64,000 nt of DNA from Propionispira arboris (GCF_900109225.1 NZ_FNZK01000002.1:1-64000); one strand, 5' to 3'; shown: positions 43,921 to 53,700, numbered from the stretch's first letter. Notes: a model not told the origin generated them from the sequence alone. Program-made: numbers and translations.

Positions 43921-44808
43921 TTGAAGGATTTCGTATTTAAGGGTGCAGGGGTTGCAATTGTAACACCATTTAATGAAGCTGGTATAAACTTTAAAGAGCT
44001 TGCACGTTTAATTGATTTCAATATCGACAATGGAACACAGGCAATTGTTATTACGGGAACGACTGGCGAATCGGCGACGATGAGCGATGAAGAACATAAA
44101 GAAGCGATTAAATTTACCGTTGATCATGTGAATGGCAGAGTCGCAGTTATTGCCGGAACGGGTTCGAATGATACGGCTTATGCGTTGCAGCTGTCAAAAT
44201 ATGCGCAAAGCGTTGGTGCTGATGCATTATTGATTGTTACACCATATTATAATAAGGCTACACAAAAAGGTTTAATTAAACATTTTACATATATTGCGGA
44301 TAATGTTAATATACCAATTATTCTCTACAATGTACCATCTAGAACTGGCGTTAACATTCAAGCACAAACGTATGTAGAACTCGCAAAACATCCGCGTATC
44401 GTTGCTGTCAAAGAAGCAAGCGGCGACCTATCAGCTATTTTAAAGATTCGGGAAGTCTGCGGCGATTCGCTGGCGATCTATTCTGGCAATGATGATCAGA
44501 TTGTACCAATCTTGTCCATTGGCGGCAAAGGTGTTATATCTGTATTGTCAAATATTGCACCAAAAGATACACAAGCAATCTGCCAGTTGTATTTTGATGG
44601 AAAAGTGGAAGAATCTGCTGCGCTGCAGACGAAATACATGGATTTGATACATGGCTTATTTATTGAAGTAAATCCAATTCCAGTCAAGACAGCGTTGCGC
44701 TTAATGGATTATCAAGTAGGACCTTTGCGTATGCCTCTATGTGATATGGAAGAAGCCAATTTGGCGATACTCAAAACAGCACTGAAAAATCATGGTTTAA
44801 TAAAATAG
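43921..44808 (+). CDS. dapA: 4-hydroxy-tetrahydrodipicolinate synthase DapA
   Basis: 295 residues from a TTG at 43921, well placed after AAGGAGG. Motifs are GVAIVTPFNEAGIN, TGTTGESATMSDEEH, the catalytic Tyr in LYNVPSRTGVN, the Schiff-base Lys in IVAVKEASGDL, and SGNDDQIVPILSIGGKGVISV. It condenses pyruvate and aspartate semialdehyde for lysine and diaminopimelate synthesis. No lysine riboswitch was recognised upstream. Confidence 0.95.
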   Translation: MKDFVFKGAGVAIVTPFNEAGINFKELARLIDFNIDNGTQAIVITGTTGESATMSDEEHKEAIKFTVDHVNGRVAVIAGTGSNDTAYALQLSKYAQSVGADALLIVTPYYNKATQKGLIKHFTYIADNVNIPIILYNVPSRTGVNIQAQTYVELAKHPRIVAVKEASGDLSAILKIREVCGDSLAIYSGNDDQIVPILSIGGKGVISVLSNIAPKDTQAICQLYFDGKVEESAALQTKYMDLIHGLFIEVNPIPVKTALRLMDYQVGPLRMPLCDMEEANLAILKTALKNHGLIK

Positions 44809-44824
44809 AGTTTTTGTGTGTTTG

Positions 44825-44858
44825 AAAACGGATACTCTTTCGGGTATCCGTTTTGTTC
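44825..44858 (+). terminator. Rho-independent terminator of dapA
   Basis: AAAACGGATAC pairs with GTATCCGTTTT around an 8-base loop and is followed by a T-rich tail. Confidence 0.8.
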
Positions 44859-44889
44859 TGTACGGATGCAGGTTTATATAATAAATTGA

Positions 44890-44918
44890 TTGACAGGAGC
44901 AACTTGATTTTCTATAAT
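44890..44918 (+). promoter_or_regulatory. Consensus sigma-A-type promoter of the HlyD-like gene
   Basis: TTGACA (44890-44895), 17-base spacer, TATAAT (44913-44918). This is the only full-consensus promoter I found in the window. Confidence 0.8.
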
Positions 44919-44998
44919 TAAACCTATTGCAGAAGCAGTCATTATTTAGGAAGTAGAAACGTTTAGATGCAGATTACATCTAACAGGAGGTCTTTTCT

Positions 44999-46051
44999 TT
45001 GGAAGTTGACATCAGTAAAAAAGTAAGTTATATGATAAAATTTGGAGCTATTGGTATTTTGGCTTTAGCTGTTTTATGTAGTGTCGGCATCTGGGCATGG
45101 CAAAAAAACAATGCTTATTTGACCGTGAAAGATGCCAGTGTAACGAGTGCTTTGGTCAATACAAAAACCAATGCAGCAGGAACGATTGAAGAAATTCTGG
45201 TTCAAGATGGAGAACAAGTAAAAGCAGGGCAGGTTCTTGCTAAAATAAAAATCAAAATAACGGATGATCAGATTGCTCAGCTTGAACAGACTCTGGAAAC
45301 AGCAAAAAAACATTATACCCAAGTCCTTGCTGGTACGACAACATCCGAACAAGTGAACGCTGGCGGTGGCGAGATGCATGTTGACACAGCAGGCGCACAG
45401 GCGGAAGTTGATCGTGCGGCACGGGCGAAAGACCGGATGGCACAGCTTTTTGCAATTGGTGCCGTAAGCGCTGTGCAAAATGAACAGGCGCAAGCTACTT
45501 ATCAAGAAGCGGTTGCAGCTCTTGGATCTATGGGGGCTGGAACAGGTTCTTCCTCTTCGGTTTCTTATCAAAGCTTAGTTGTACCGAGCAGTCCCGAGGC
45601 GGTTAAAGCAGCCCAGCTTCAAGTGACCCAAGCGCAGGCTGCCTTGGAAACAGCCAAAAAGGATAAAGATTCAACAGAAATTATGGCTCCGGTTGATGGA
45701 ACGGTTTATTTGACAGATTTGCAGGTGGGAACTGCTGTTGAAGCTGGACAAACAATTCTCAATATCGGCAATGCGAATAATATGTGGGTTGAAATGCATA
45801 TTGACCCTCAACAAAAAGATAAGATTCGTCTAGGACAGTTTGTTACGTATATAATTGAGGGTCAGACGCAAATGCAGGGGACTATTTTTGAAATTATTGA
45901 TCCGACGACTGAAGCAAGTGGTGCTTCGGCGGAGGCAACTGAAGATCAACCGGAAGATCAGTCAATTGTAGCGAAAATTTCTTTGCCGGCTGATTTGGAT
46001 ATTACCCTAAAACAAGGAACGGCAGCAACTGTTAAAATTGCCTTAAAGTAA
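44999..46051 (+). CDS. HlyD-family (membrane fusion) adaptor protein, orphan
   Basis: 350 residues from a TTG at 44999, 8 bases after AGGAGG. One membrane anchor at about 15-35 is followed by a biotinyl/lipoyl half (NAAGTIEEILVQDGEQVKAGQVLAKIK). A helical hairpin follows (about 85-230), with Gly/Ser-rich stretches, then the second lipoyl half (IMAPVDGTVYLTDLQVGTAVEAGQ) and a beta-barrel domain. Such adaptors bridge an inner-membrane pump to an outer-membrane channel. No pump or channel gene is adjacent. Confidence 0.85.
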   Translation: MEVDISKKVSYMIKFGAIGILALAVLCSVGIWAWQKNNAYLTVKDASVTSALVNTKTNAAGTIEEILVQDGEQVKAGQVLAKIKIKITDDQIAQLEQTLETAKKHYTQVLAGTTTSEQVNAGGGEMHVDTAGAQAEVDRAARAKDRMAQLFAIGAVSAVQNEQAQATYQEAVAALGSMGAGTGSSSSVSYQSLVVPSSPEAVKAAQLQVTQAQAALETAKKDKDSTEIMAPVDGTVYLTDLQVGTAVEAGQTILNIGNANNMWVEMHIDPQQKDKIRLGQFVTYIIEGQTQMQGTIFEIIDPTTEASGASAEATEDQPEDQSIVAKISLPADLDITLKQGTAATVKIALK

Positions 46052-46057
46052 AAGTGA

Positions 46058-46108
46058 AAGCGGTCAGCCCGGTGCACAAAAATATTTGCTGCATGGGTCT
46101 GACCGCTT
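46058..46108 (+). terminator. Rho-independent terminator after the adaptor gene
   Basis: AAGCGGTCAG with inner TGCA pairing closes with CTGACCGCTT, then AAATTTT. Confidence 0.75.
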
Positions 46109-46235
46109 AAATTTTGACTGTTCAGATTCATTGTTGCGTGCTATAATAAAAATATAGTAGTTTCACAAGGTAAAGAGATAAAGAAAGAAAATGTTGAAGA
46201 ATCGAGTGAACTCAATAATGTAAGGAGTGTTTTTT

Positions 46236-46535
46236 ATGACGGCAAATCCAAAGTTAAAAGATGATTTAAACAATCAGCTTTGTAGAGCGGTTCTATTGCT
46301 TGATAATGTTGAAGAATGTTACCAGTTCTTTGAAGACATCTGCACAGTTAGTGAAATCAAAGCCTTGGCACAGCGACTTGAAGTTGCTCGTATGCTCAAA
46401 CACGGACATACTTATGATGATATTGTAGAACGTACGGGAGCGAGTACGGCTACAATCAGTCGTGTGAAGCGATGTTTGAATTATGGCGCCGATGGTTATA
46501 AAGTGATTTTAGATAAATTGGAAGAAAAGGAATAG
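46236..46535 (+). CDS. yerC: YerC/YecD-family TrpR-like regulator
   Basis: 99 residues, ATG at 46236 after AAGGAGTG. A TrpR-superfamily helix-turn-helix: CTVSEIKALAQRLEVARML, then TGASTATISRVKRCL. It is a small DNA-binding repressor of unknown ligand. It is only 10 bases before hisZ, so the two are probably co-transcribed, which suggests a link to histidine synthesis. A TGC-TATAAT extended -10 at 46142-46147 may be its promoter. Confidence 0.85.
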   Translation: MTANPKLKDDLNNQLCRAVLLLDNVEECYQFFEDICTVSEIKALAQRLEVARMLKHGHTYDDIVERTGASTATISRVKRCLNYGADGYKVILDKLEEKE

Positions 46536-46545
46536 GAGCGCACTC

Positions 46546-47730
46546 ATGCACAAAAATGAATTTATGTTAGAAATACCTTACGGAACAAGAGATCTTTTAC
46601 CAAAAGAAGCAGCGAAAAAACGCGAAATTGAAGCCGCCTTAGCTGGCACTTTTTATAAATGGGGTTATGATGAAATTGTTACTCCGACAATCGAATATCT
46701 TGATACATTGACGATTGGCAATGGTCGTAGTGTTGAACCGCATATGTTCAAATTTTTTGATAAGAGTAACCGGACTCTTGCGTTGCGGCATGAGATGACG
46801 ACACCGATTGCACGAGTTGCCGCGAGTCGTTTAAAAGATGAAAAGCTGCCCTTAAAACTTTCTTATATCAGTAGCGTATATCGCTATGAACAGGCACAGA
46901 CAGGCAGGCAATGTGAATTTTATCAAGCTGGCGTTGAACTTATGGGAATACCAAATGCGACGGCAGATGCTGAGGTCATTGCCTTAGCAATTGAAGGCTT
47001 ACGGCAAGCCGGTTTAAAAGATTTTCAAATTTGTCTAGGGCAGGTTGAATTTATCAATGGTATTATGGAACAAGTAAAGCTCAGTCCCGAACAACAAGAT
47101 GAAATTCGTTATATGATGGAAAAAAGAGATTTAGTAGGTCTGGGGACCATTATTGATCAAACAAATTTATCACAAAACTCAAAAGATATCTTAAAGAAAA
47201 TACCTGTTTTACATGGTAAGACCGAAATGTTGAAACAAGCGTATAATATGGTTGTTAATGAACAAAGCAAACGGGCACTTGATAATCTTACAGAAATTTA
47301 TAATTTATTAAAGGTTTATGGAGTTGAATCTTATGTGAATTTTGATTTAGGAGTAATTCGTGATTTTGCCTATTATACTGGCATGGTTTTCGAAGCATAT
47401 ACACCTGGATTAGGTTTTCCTTTATGTGGCGGCGGCCGCTATGACCATATGTTATCTGACTTTGGCAATGCGTGTCCGGCAACTGGTTTTGCACTAGGCA
47501 TTGAGCGTATTATGCTGGCAATCGATCGTCAGGGGTTACCAGAGAAAAACAGCCAAAAACAATTTTATGTTGCCTATGCAGAAGGTAATGTTGAAAAGGC
47601 AATTGAACGAGTTAATCAATTGCGTAAACAGGGTAATACTGCTGAATTGGCATTGCTTGGGCAGAGCGAAAAAGAAGCGAAAGCTTATCAAATTGATAAA
47701 AATTATGTAGAATGCGTTTATATCGTATAA
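46546..47730 (+). CDS. hisZ: ATP phosphoribosyltransferase regulatory subunit HisZ
   Basis: 394 residues, a class II tRNA-synthetase-like fold without charging function: IPYGTRDLLPKEA, LALRHEMTTPIARV, YRYEQAQTGRQCEFYQAGVE, FDLGVIRDFAYYTGMVFEAY, LGFPLCGGGRYDHML. The length (about 390) and absence of an anticodon-binding domain separate it from HisS. It pairs with short HisG (49416). AGGAGC lies before the ATG. Confidence 0.85.
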   Translation: MHKNEFMLEIPYGTRDLLPKEAAKKREIEAALAGTFYKWGYDEIVTPTIEYLDTLTIGNGRSVEPHMFKFFDKSNRTLALRHEMTTPIARVAASRLKDEKLPLKLSYISSVYRYEQAQTGRQCEFYQAGVELMGIPNATADAEVIALAIEGLRQAGLKDFQICLGQVEFINGIMEQVKLSPEQQDEIRYMMEKRDLVGLGTIIDQTNLSQNSKDILKKIPVLHGKTEMLKQAYNMVVNEQSKRALDNLTEIYNLLKVYGVESYVNFDLGVIRDFAYYTGMVFEAYTPGLGFPLCGGGRYDHMLSDFGNACPATGFALGIERIMLAIDRQGLPEKNSQKQFYVAYAEGNVEKAIERVNQLRKQGNTAELALLGQSEKEAKAYQIDKNYVECVYIV

Positions 47731-47731
47731 G

Positions 47732-48265
47732 ATGATGTATAACATAAGAATCAAACAATTTATTGCCGCTGTTACTGCTGAAATTGTGCCAGCAGATCAA
47801 AAATTTATTGATAAATGGTTATCAGGCCCGGAACAAAAATTGTTTTGGGCGATGAGTCTGTCAGATCAGTGCCACTGCCTGCAAGTTGCTTATACCGCAA
47901 TCGAACTGGCTAAACAGGCAGATTTTGCGGTCAATCAAAACCTGCTGATTCGCTGCGCTTTACTGCATGATGTGGGCAAAACTTCTGGAGATATGAGTAC
48001 GATCGATAAAGTTTTGGCAGTATTAGCTTATAAAATATTTCCTGATTTTGTAAAAAAATGGGGGCGTTACGGCAAATGCAGTTCAATGGATAATCTTCGC
48101 CATGCTTTTTATATCTATTTATATCATGCAGAACGTAGTCGTGACCAATTGCTTTCGCTGGGGCTGATTGAACTGGCAGAAATTGTTGCTGAACATCATA
48201 AAGCTCCGACGGAAAACGATCCGCCGGAGCTTTTATTGCTTAGAAAAGCTGATGATTTAAATTAA
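47732..48265 (+). CDS. HD-domain phosphohydrolase-like protein
   Basis: 177 residues. The HD motif is in CALLHDVGKTSGDM, with a preceding His in SLSDQCHCLQVA and later HAFYIYLYH and EIVAEHHKAP. These are the metal-binding His/Asp of HD hydrolases. It begins one base after the hisZ stop and lacks a clear ribosome site, so translation is probably coupled to hisZ. The substrate is unknown (nucleotides or phosphoesters are typical). Its stop overlaps the next, opposite gene by four bases. Confidence 0.75.
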   Translation: MMYNIRIKQFIAAVTAEIVPADQKFIDKWLSGPEQKLFWAMSLSDQCHCLQVAYTAIELAKQADFAVNQNLLIRCALLHDVGKTSGDMSTIDKVLAVLAYKIFPDFVKKWGRYGKCSSMDNLRHAFYIYLYHAERSRDQLLSLGLIELAEIVAEHHKAPTENDPPELLLLRKADDLN

Positions 48266-49212
48266 TAGCCTTTCTGTTTATCAATAATATTGAGCATATC
48301 TGCCTGATGTAAAAAGCGATTTAAATTTTCGGTGAAAATCTTTAAAGCACGATCAATGTAATAAGGTGATTGTGCAGCAATATGCGGTGTAATGAAAATA
48401 TTTGGCATATCCCAAAGCGGTGAATTTTCTGGCAGTGGTTCTTCCACGAACACATCCAGCGCCGCACCTTTAATGGTATCGCTATTGAGGGCGGCAATCA
48501 AATCCGGTTCGTTAACAATAGCGCCACGGGCTACATTGATGAAATAGGCCGTCTTTTTCATTTGTTGAAAGGTTTTTAAGGTGAATAAATTTGTCGTTTC
48601 CGGTGTTAATGGTAGAGTAACTACGACAAAATCAGCTTCAGCTAAAATGAGTGGTAATTCTTCGGGTGTATAGAGATGATCAACAAACAATTCTGTCGTT
48701 GGTGTCTGCTTTGTCGCAAGGACTCTCATGCCCATGTTTTTGACTCGTTTGGCAATTTCACGACCAATGCTGCCAAGTCCAATAATTGCAATGGATTTTT
48801 CATACATTTCATCGACTTGGCGGATATGTTTCCATTGTTTTGCTTTTTGTTGATCATATGCTATGGTTATGCCGCGTGTAAAATTAAGCATCATACCCAG
48901 GACATGTTCAGCAATCGGGATACCATGGATACCGCGGGCATTGGTTAAAAGAATATTCGTATTCATAAATTCAGGGCTGAGCATATTGTCTACACCTGAA
49001 CTGAGTGCTTGTACCCATTTTAACCGTGGGGCTTTTTCGAGTAAGGGAGTAAGGTTGAATAGTCCCCAGGCAAGTAAGATATCCGTTTCTTCTATATACT
49101 GGATTGCTTCAGCGGCTTTGCAGATACGTATATTTACATCTTTATCAACAGCATGAATTGTGGCAATTTGATCGTCAGTGAGTCGTTGCAGGCTTAATAC
49201 ATTAAATGACAT
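48262..49212 (-). CDS. D-2-hydroxyacid dehydrogenase, NAD+-dependent
   Basis: 316 residues, ATG at 49212 with AAAGGAG upstream. Rossmann loop AIIGLGSIGREIAKRVK, catalytic Arg in INVARGAIVNEPDL, Glu in DVFVEEPLPENSPLW, and His in ITPHIAAQSP. It belongs to the phosphoglycerate/2-ketogluconate reductase class, and the substrate is not clear. It lies on the minus strand between hisZ-HD and hisG, splitting the histidine genes. Confidence 0.85.
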   Translation of the reverse strand: MSFNVLSLQRLTDDQIATIHAVDKDVNIRICKAAEAIQYIEETDILLAWGLFNLTPLLEKAPRLKWVQALSSGVDNMLSPEFMNTNILLTNARGIHGIPIAEHVLGMMLNFTRGITIAYDQQKAKQWKHIRQVDEMYEKSIAIIGLGSIGREIAKRVKNMGMRVLATKQTPTTELFVDHLYTPEELPLILAEADFVVVTLPLTPETTNLFTLKTFQQMKKTAYFINVARGAIVNEPDLIAALNSDTIKGAALDVFVEEPLPENSPLWDMPNIFITPHIAAQSPYYIDRALKIFTENLNRFLHQADMLNIIDKQKGY

Positions 49213-49331
49213 ATAAAATTCTCTCCTTTGTTACCAAAAAGCTTTTCTAAGATGCCAGTCTTGTTAGCTATACGTTAAAATTAGCACCTTATATCTATTC
49301 TACGTCTTAGGTAAAAACCCTGTAAAATATA

Positions 49332-49360
49332 TTGACTAATTTAAGCTTTGATGCTAATAT
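49332..49360 (+). promoter_or_regulatory. Promoter of the hisG-IE operon
   Basis: TTGACT (49332-49337), 17-base spacer, TAATAT (49355-49360), about 55 bases before hisG. No T-box or his leader peptide was seen. Confidence 0.7.
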
Positions 49361-49415
49361 AGTAACATATTATTGCTTTAAATAACTAAAGAAATAAAAC
49401 ATCGGAGGCTATTTT

Positions 49416-50081
49416 ATGACTTCAAGTGATATGGAATATTTAACAATTGCATTACCAAAAGGAAAATTATTTTCAATTTCGGCCCAGCTGCTTGCTAAAA
49501 TCGGTTATACCGCAGAAAATTTACATGAGAAGTCTAGAAAACTTGTCATTACAAATGAAGAAAAAAAGATCAAATTTATTATAACAAAAACAGCAGATGT
49601 GCCGACTTATGTTGAGTATGGTGCGGCAGATATTGGCATTATTGGCAAAGATGTTCTAATGGAAGAGGAAAAAGATGTCTATGAATTACTGGATTTAAAA
49701 TTCGGTAAATGTCATTTAATGATGGCGGTGCCAAAAGATGCTAAAAGAGCTAAATTAACAGACTATATGCACACCAGAGTTGCAACGAAATTTCCGAAGA
49801 CAGCGGAACATTTTTTTAATAGCAAAGGGATGCAGATGGAATTTATTAAACTTAATGGATCCATTGAGTTAGGTCCAATTGTTGGCTTGTCCGAAAGTAT
49901 CGTCGATATTGTTGAAACTGGTACAACACTTAAAGAAAACAATTTAGAAGAAATTGCTTATATTGCGGATGCTACGGCTAGGCTCATTGCCAATCGTGTT
50001 AGTTTTAAAATGAAATTCAATCGCATTAATCAAATGGTAGAAGATTTGCGCCAAATATTAGAAAGCGGTGAAGCAAAATGA
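49416..50081 (+). CDS. hisG: ATP phosphoribosyltransferase HisG, short form
   Basis: 221 residues, the short type that needs HisZ (present at 46546) and lacks the C-terminal histidine-binding domain. Motifs are IALPKGKLFS, ADVPTYVEYGAADIGIIGKD, LGPIVGLSESIVDIVETGTTLKEN. It starts histidine synthesis by joining ATP and PRPP. GGAGG lies 7 bases before the ATG. Confidence 0.95.
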   Translation: MTSSDMEYLTIALPKGKLFSISAQLLAKIGYTAENLHEKSRKLVITNEEKKIKFIITKTADVPTYVEYGAADIGIIGKDVLMEEEKDVYELLDLKFGKCHLMMAVPKDAKRAKLTDYMHTRVATKFPKTAEHFFNSKGMQMEFIKLNGSIELGPIVGLSESIVDIVETGTTLKENNLEEIAYIADATARLIANRVSFKMKFNRINQMVEDLRQILESGEAK

Positions 50082-51421
50082 AAATTGTCAGCGCTAAAGA
50101 ACTTGGTATAGACAAAATAAAACAAATGCTGACGAAACCAGCCTTTGATGAAGTTGTATTGAATCCAAAGATTCAGGAAAAAAATAAAATCTTATTTGGT
50201 CAGGATTTAACCGCATCACAGGTTGTTGATAAAATCGTTCAGGCTGTGCGTCAAGATGGTGATGCCGCCGTTATGAAATATACGAAGCTGATTGATGGTG
50301 TCGATTTTTCGCCAGCCGACTTTCTCGTGACAGCAGAAGAATATGCAGCGGCAGAGCAAGAAGCAGATCCAGCGGTTGTGGAATCACTAAAAAAAGCGGC
50401 GGCTAATGTGCGCTCTTATCATATGGAACAAAAACCAAAATCTTGGATGACATATCGTGAGTATGGTTCGATATTGGGACAGGCTTTGATTCCACTTGAT
50501 CGAGTCGGAATTTATGTGCCAGGGGGGACGGCTTCGTATCCTTCTTCCGTGATTATGAATGCTGTTCCAGCTGCAGTTGCTGGTGTTGGAGAAATCATTA
50601 TGATGGTGCCGCCGGCCCTGGATGGCAAAATCAATCCTTACGTTTTAATTGCAGCTCGCGAAGCCGGTGTTACGAAGATTTTTAAAATCGGTGGGGCACA
50701 GGCAATTGCCGCGATGGCTTTTGGTACAGAATCTGTTCCCCGTGTTGATAAAATTACCGGTCCGGGAAATATATTTGTTACATTGGCCAAAAAAGCAGTA
50801 TACGGACATTGCGATATTGATATGCTGGCCGGACCAAGTGAAATACTGATTGTAGCTGATAAAACAGCGGATCCGGTCTATACGGCAGCAGATATGCTCA
50901 GCCAGGCTGAACATGACACGCTGGCTTCCAGCATCGTGATTACCGATAGTGAAGAACTGGCAAAGCAGGTTCAAAAGGAACTTGAGCTGCAGCTGGCAAA
51001 TTTGCCAAGGCAGGAGATTGCCAGAGCTTCATTAGATAAAAATGGTTTGATTGTGATTGCCGAAACGCTAACGCAGGCTATGGAGCTTGCTAATGTGTCA
51101 GCACCGGAACACATGGAAATTTTAACGGCGCAGCCCTTTGAACTTTTACCTTATGTAAGGCATGCAGGGGCGGTTTTTCTTGGACCTTATTCGCCGGAAC
51201 CATTGGGAGATTATTTTGCCGGACCAAATCATGTATTACCAACGGGGGGGACGGCACGATTTTATTCGGTGCTGAATGTAGAAACCTTTATGAAACGAAC
51301 GAGTATTATTTCCTATACGCAGCCAGCGCTTATGTCCGTACAGGATGATATTATTCGTTTAGCCAAAGCAGAAGGGCTTGATGCCCATGCGAATGCAATT
51401 CGCTTGAGAGGGATGAAATAA
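50078..51421 (+). CDS. hisD: Histidinol dehydrogenase HisD
   Basis: 447 residues, overlapping hisG by four bases (ATGA). Motifs are [57 protein letters not shown], and [11 protein letters not shown] with the zinc ligands. It oxidises histidinol to histidine. Confidence 0.95.
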   Translation: MKIVSAKELGIDKIKQMLTKPAFDEVVLNPKIQEKNKILFGQDLTASQVVDKIVQAVRQDGDAAVMKYTKLIDGVDFSPADFLVTAEEYAAAEQEADPAVVESLKKAAANVRSYHMEQKPKSWMTYREYGSILGQALIPLDRVGIYVPGGTASYPSSVIMNAVPAAVAGVGEIIMMVPPALDGKINPYVLIAAREAGVTKIFKIGGAQAIAAMAFGTESVPRVDKITGPGNIFVTLAKKAVYGHCDIDMLAGPSEILIVADKTADPVYTAADMLSQAEHDTLASSIVITDSEELAKQVQKELELQLANLPRQEIARASLDKNGLIVIAETLTQAMELANVSAPEHMEILTAQPFELLPYVRHAGAVFLGPYSPEPLGDYFAGPNHVLPTGGTARFYSVLNVETFMKRTSIISYTQPALMSVQDDIIRLAKAEGLDAHANAIRLRGMK

Positions 51422-52480
51422 TTGTTGAAATATAGAGACGGTCTTGCTGATTTACCAACATATGATACAACAGAAGAAGACTGGAATATAAAAATAAATG
51501 CGAATGAATGCAATATGAATTTGCCGCCAATCGTAGAAGATCGAGTTATGGGACGCTTGTCCAGACTGGAATTTAATCGCTATCCGAACACGGAAATGGA
51601 CGATTTGAAAGAACAAATTGCCGCAAATTTTGGTTTGCAGACCGAAAATATTCTCATTGGTAATGGTTCGAGCGAAATACTGGAAAAATTGTTTTTTGCC
51701 TTTGGTGGGAAAAACCGCAAAATTGTTTATCCGCAGCCATCTTTTTCGATGTATGGTATTTATGTAAAATACAGTGAGTCGATGGGGGTTCCTGTCGAAC
51801 TTGAAGAAGATTATTCACTGGATGCCGAAAAATTTATTACGGCGGTTAAAAGTTCCAAGGCGGCATTGGCAGTAATTTGTACGCCCAATAACCCAACTGG
51901 AAACGTGGTTCCGTTAGGGACAATTGAATACATCGCGCAAAACATTACTTGCCCGTTTGTCATTGATGAAGCTTATGTGGAATTTTATGGTGAATCGGCA
52001 GCGGGGTTGCTTTCTAAATATCCGCAGCTGATTGTTGCCAGAACTTTTTCAAAAGCGTATGGTCTTGCAGCGGCAAGAGTTGGTTATATGCTGGCAGCAA
52101 AAGAAATTACGGCAATGATTGATAAAGCCTGTATGCCATATCATGTTAATGTATTATCACTTGTTACGGCTGATATTGTATATCAAATGCGGCATGAATT
52201 TGTTCCGCGTATCCAAATGTTTATCGCTGAACGAAAACGAATGATCAAGCAGCTCAAAACCTTGCCAGCGCTTACCGTTTATCCATCCGAAACCAACTTT
52301 ATTTTAATAAAATATGATAAAGCGGTTGAACTCAATGAGTATTTAGAAAATATTCGGATTGGTGTGCGTAGTTTTGGCAATGCACCAAGGCTGACGAATT
52401 GTTTGCGTATCACAATTGGTCGCCGCGAAGAAAATGATGAATGGTTTAAAGCGCTAAAAGATTTTATGGAAAGGGTTTGA
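51422..52480 (+). CDS. hisC: Histidinol-phosphate aminotransferase HisC
   Basis: 352 residues from a TTG directly after the hisD stop (GAGGGATGAA upstream). PLP fold type I: NPTGNVVPL, VIDEAYVEF, the Schiff-base Lys in RTFSKAYGLAAARVGY, and RITIGRREEN. It makes histidinol phosphate from imidazole acetol phosphate. Confidence 0.95.
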   Translation: MLKYRDGLADLPTYDTTEEDWNIKINANECNMNLPPIVEDRVMGRLSRLEFNRYPNTEMDDLKEQIAANFGLQTENILIGNGSSEILEKLFFAFGGKNRKIVYPQPSFSMYGIYVKYSESMGVPVELEEDYSLDAEKFITAVKSSKAALAVICTPNNPTGNVVPLGTIEYIAQNITCPFVIDEAYVEFYGESAAGLLSKYPQLIVARTFSKAYGLAAARVGYMLAAKEITAMIDKACMPYHVNVLSLVTADIVYQMRHEFVPRIQMFIAERKRMIKQLKTLPALTVYPSETNFILIKYDKAVELNEYLENIRIGVRSFGNAPRLTNCLRITIGRREENDEWFKALKDFMERV

Positions 52481-52486
52481 TTTTCG

Positions 52487-53071
52487 ATGCGTGAGGCAAA
52501 AATTGTTCGGCAAACGACAGAAACAGACATTCAGGTCAAATTCAATGCCGACGGTGAAGGTTTAGCCGATATTGATACTGGTATTGGTTTTTTTGATCAT
52601 ATGCTGATTCTATTTAGTAAACATGGTTTGTTTGATACACTGGTAAAATGTGATGGCGATTTAGAGGTAGATGGTCATCACACTGTCGAAGATATTGGGC
52701 TGGCATTAGGGCAGGCGGTAAAAACGGCTCTTGGCGATAAAGCAGGTATTGTGCGGTACGGAACCAGTTTTGTACCCATGGATGAAACGCTGGCTCAGGT
52801 TTCACTTGATATAAGCGGTCGCCCTTATCTGGTTTACGACGCAGGAGAAATGGCACCGATGATTGGACAATATGACAGCCAATTGACAGAAGAGTTTTTG
52901 CGGGCCTTTAGTATGCAGTCCGGAATTACTTTGCATGTAAAAATAATATATGGCAGCAATTCACATCATAAAGTGGAAGCAATTTTTAAAGCTTTGGGTC
53001 AAGCCTTGGGTCAGGCCGTCCAGAAAAATCCGCGGATTCATGGTGTGATGTCGACAAAAGGAACACTTTAA
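52487..53071 (+). CDS. hisB: Imidazoleglycerol-phosphate dehydratase HisB
   Basis: 194 residues: TGIGFFDHMLILFSKHG, DGHHTVEDIGLALG, GSNSHHKVEAIFKALGQAL. The two metal-binding HHxxE motifs are present. It is monofunctional and lacks the phosphatase domain of the enteric protein, so histidinol phosphatase must be elsewhere. Confidence 0.95.
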   Translation: MREAKIVRQTTETDIQVKFNADGEGLADIDTGIGFFDHMLILFSKHGLFDTLVKCDGDLEVDGHHTVEDIGLALGQAVKTALGDKAGIVRYGTSFVPMDETLAQVSLDISGRPYLVYDAGEMAPMIGQYDSQLTEEFLRAFSMQSGITLHVKIIYGSNSHHKVEAIFKALGQALGQAVQKNPRIHGVMSTKGTL

Positions 53072-53094
53072 CAAAGATGATGGAGGGTTGACCT

Positions 53095-53700
53095 ATGATA
53101 GCAATCATCGATTATGGGGTAGGAAATTTATTTAGCGTAGAAAAAGCGTTCGTCAAGCTCGGCGCTGACGTAATTGTGACCAGTGATGCCGAAGAAATAA
53201 CAAAAGCGGATAAAATTGTTTTACCAGGTGTTGGGGCGTTTGGTGATTGTATGCAAAATCTGATTGGATCGGGACTGATTCCGACGATTCTGGATGCTGT
53301 TGCCACTGGTAAACCGTTTTTAGGTATTTGTGTTGGATTACAGATCTTGTTTGATGGTAGTGAAGAATCACCAGGTATAGCAGGATTAGGCATTATAAAA
53401 GGTATGGTTAAAAAAATTTATGCGCCGGCACTTAAAATTCCTCATATGGGATGGAATTCTTTGGAAGTTGGTGCGGACTCACCACTTTTTCACTCTTTAC
53501 CAAAGTCGCCTTATGTTTATTTTGTTCATAGCTATTATGCAGTTCCCGAAGACCCTTCGGTTATCACTGCGGTTACGGAGTATGGTCAGCAGGTAACGGC
53601 AGCTGTGGCACAAAAAAATATCCAGGCCACCCAATTTCATCCGGAAAAATCCGGTGATATCGGACTTTTGATCTTAAAAAATTTTATTAAAAGCGTATAA
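53095..53700 (+). CDS. hisH: Imidazole glycerol phosphate synthase glutaminase subunit HisH
   Basis: 201 residues: IIDYGVGNLFSVEKAF, the oxyanion strand PGVGAFGDCM, the nucleophile Cys in FLGICVGLQILFDGSEE, and the His/Glu pair in TQFHPEKSG. It supplies ammonia to HisF. The next gene is separated by a repeat element. Confidence 0.95.
   Translation: MIAIIDYGVGNLFSVEKAFVKLGADVIVTSDAEEITKADKIVLPGVGAFGDCMQNLIGSGLIPTILDAVATGKPFLGICVGLQILFDGSEESPGIAGLGIIKGMVKKIYAPALKIPHMGWNSLEVGADSPLFHSLPKSPYVYFVHSYYAVPEDPSVITAVTEYGQQVTAAVAQKNIQATQFHPEKSGDIGLLILKNFIKSV

Noticed and set aside
45074-45571. 165-codon minus-strand open frame inside the HlyD-like gene
   Set aside because: Cys/Arg-rich translation typical of antisense of a repetitive coding region; no family resemblance.
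46110-46235. Histidine T-box or leader peptide before yerC-hisZ
   Set aside because: The leader is too short and lacks the T-box sequence and His codon runs; none before hisG either.
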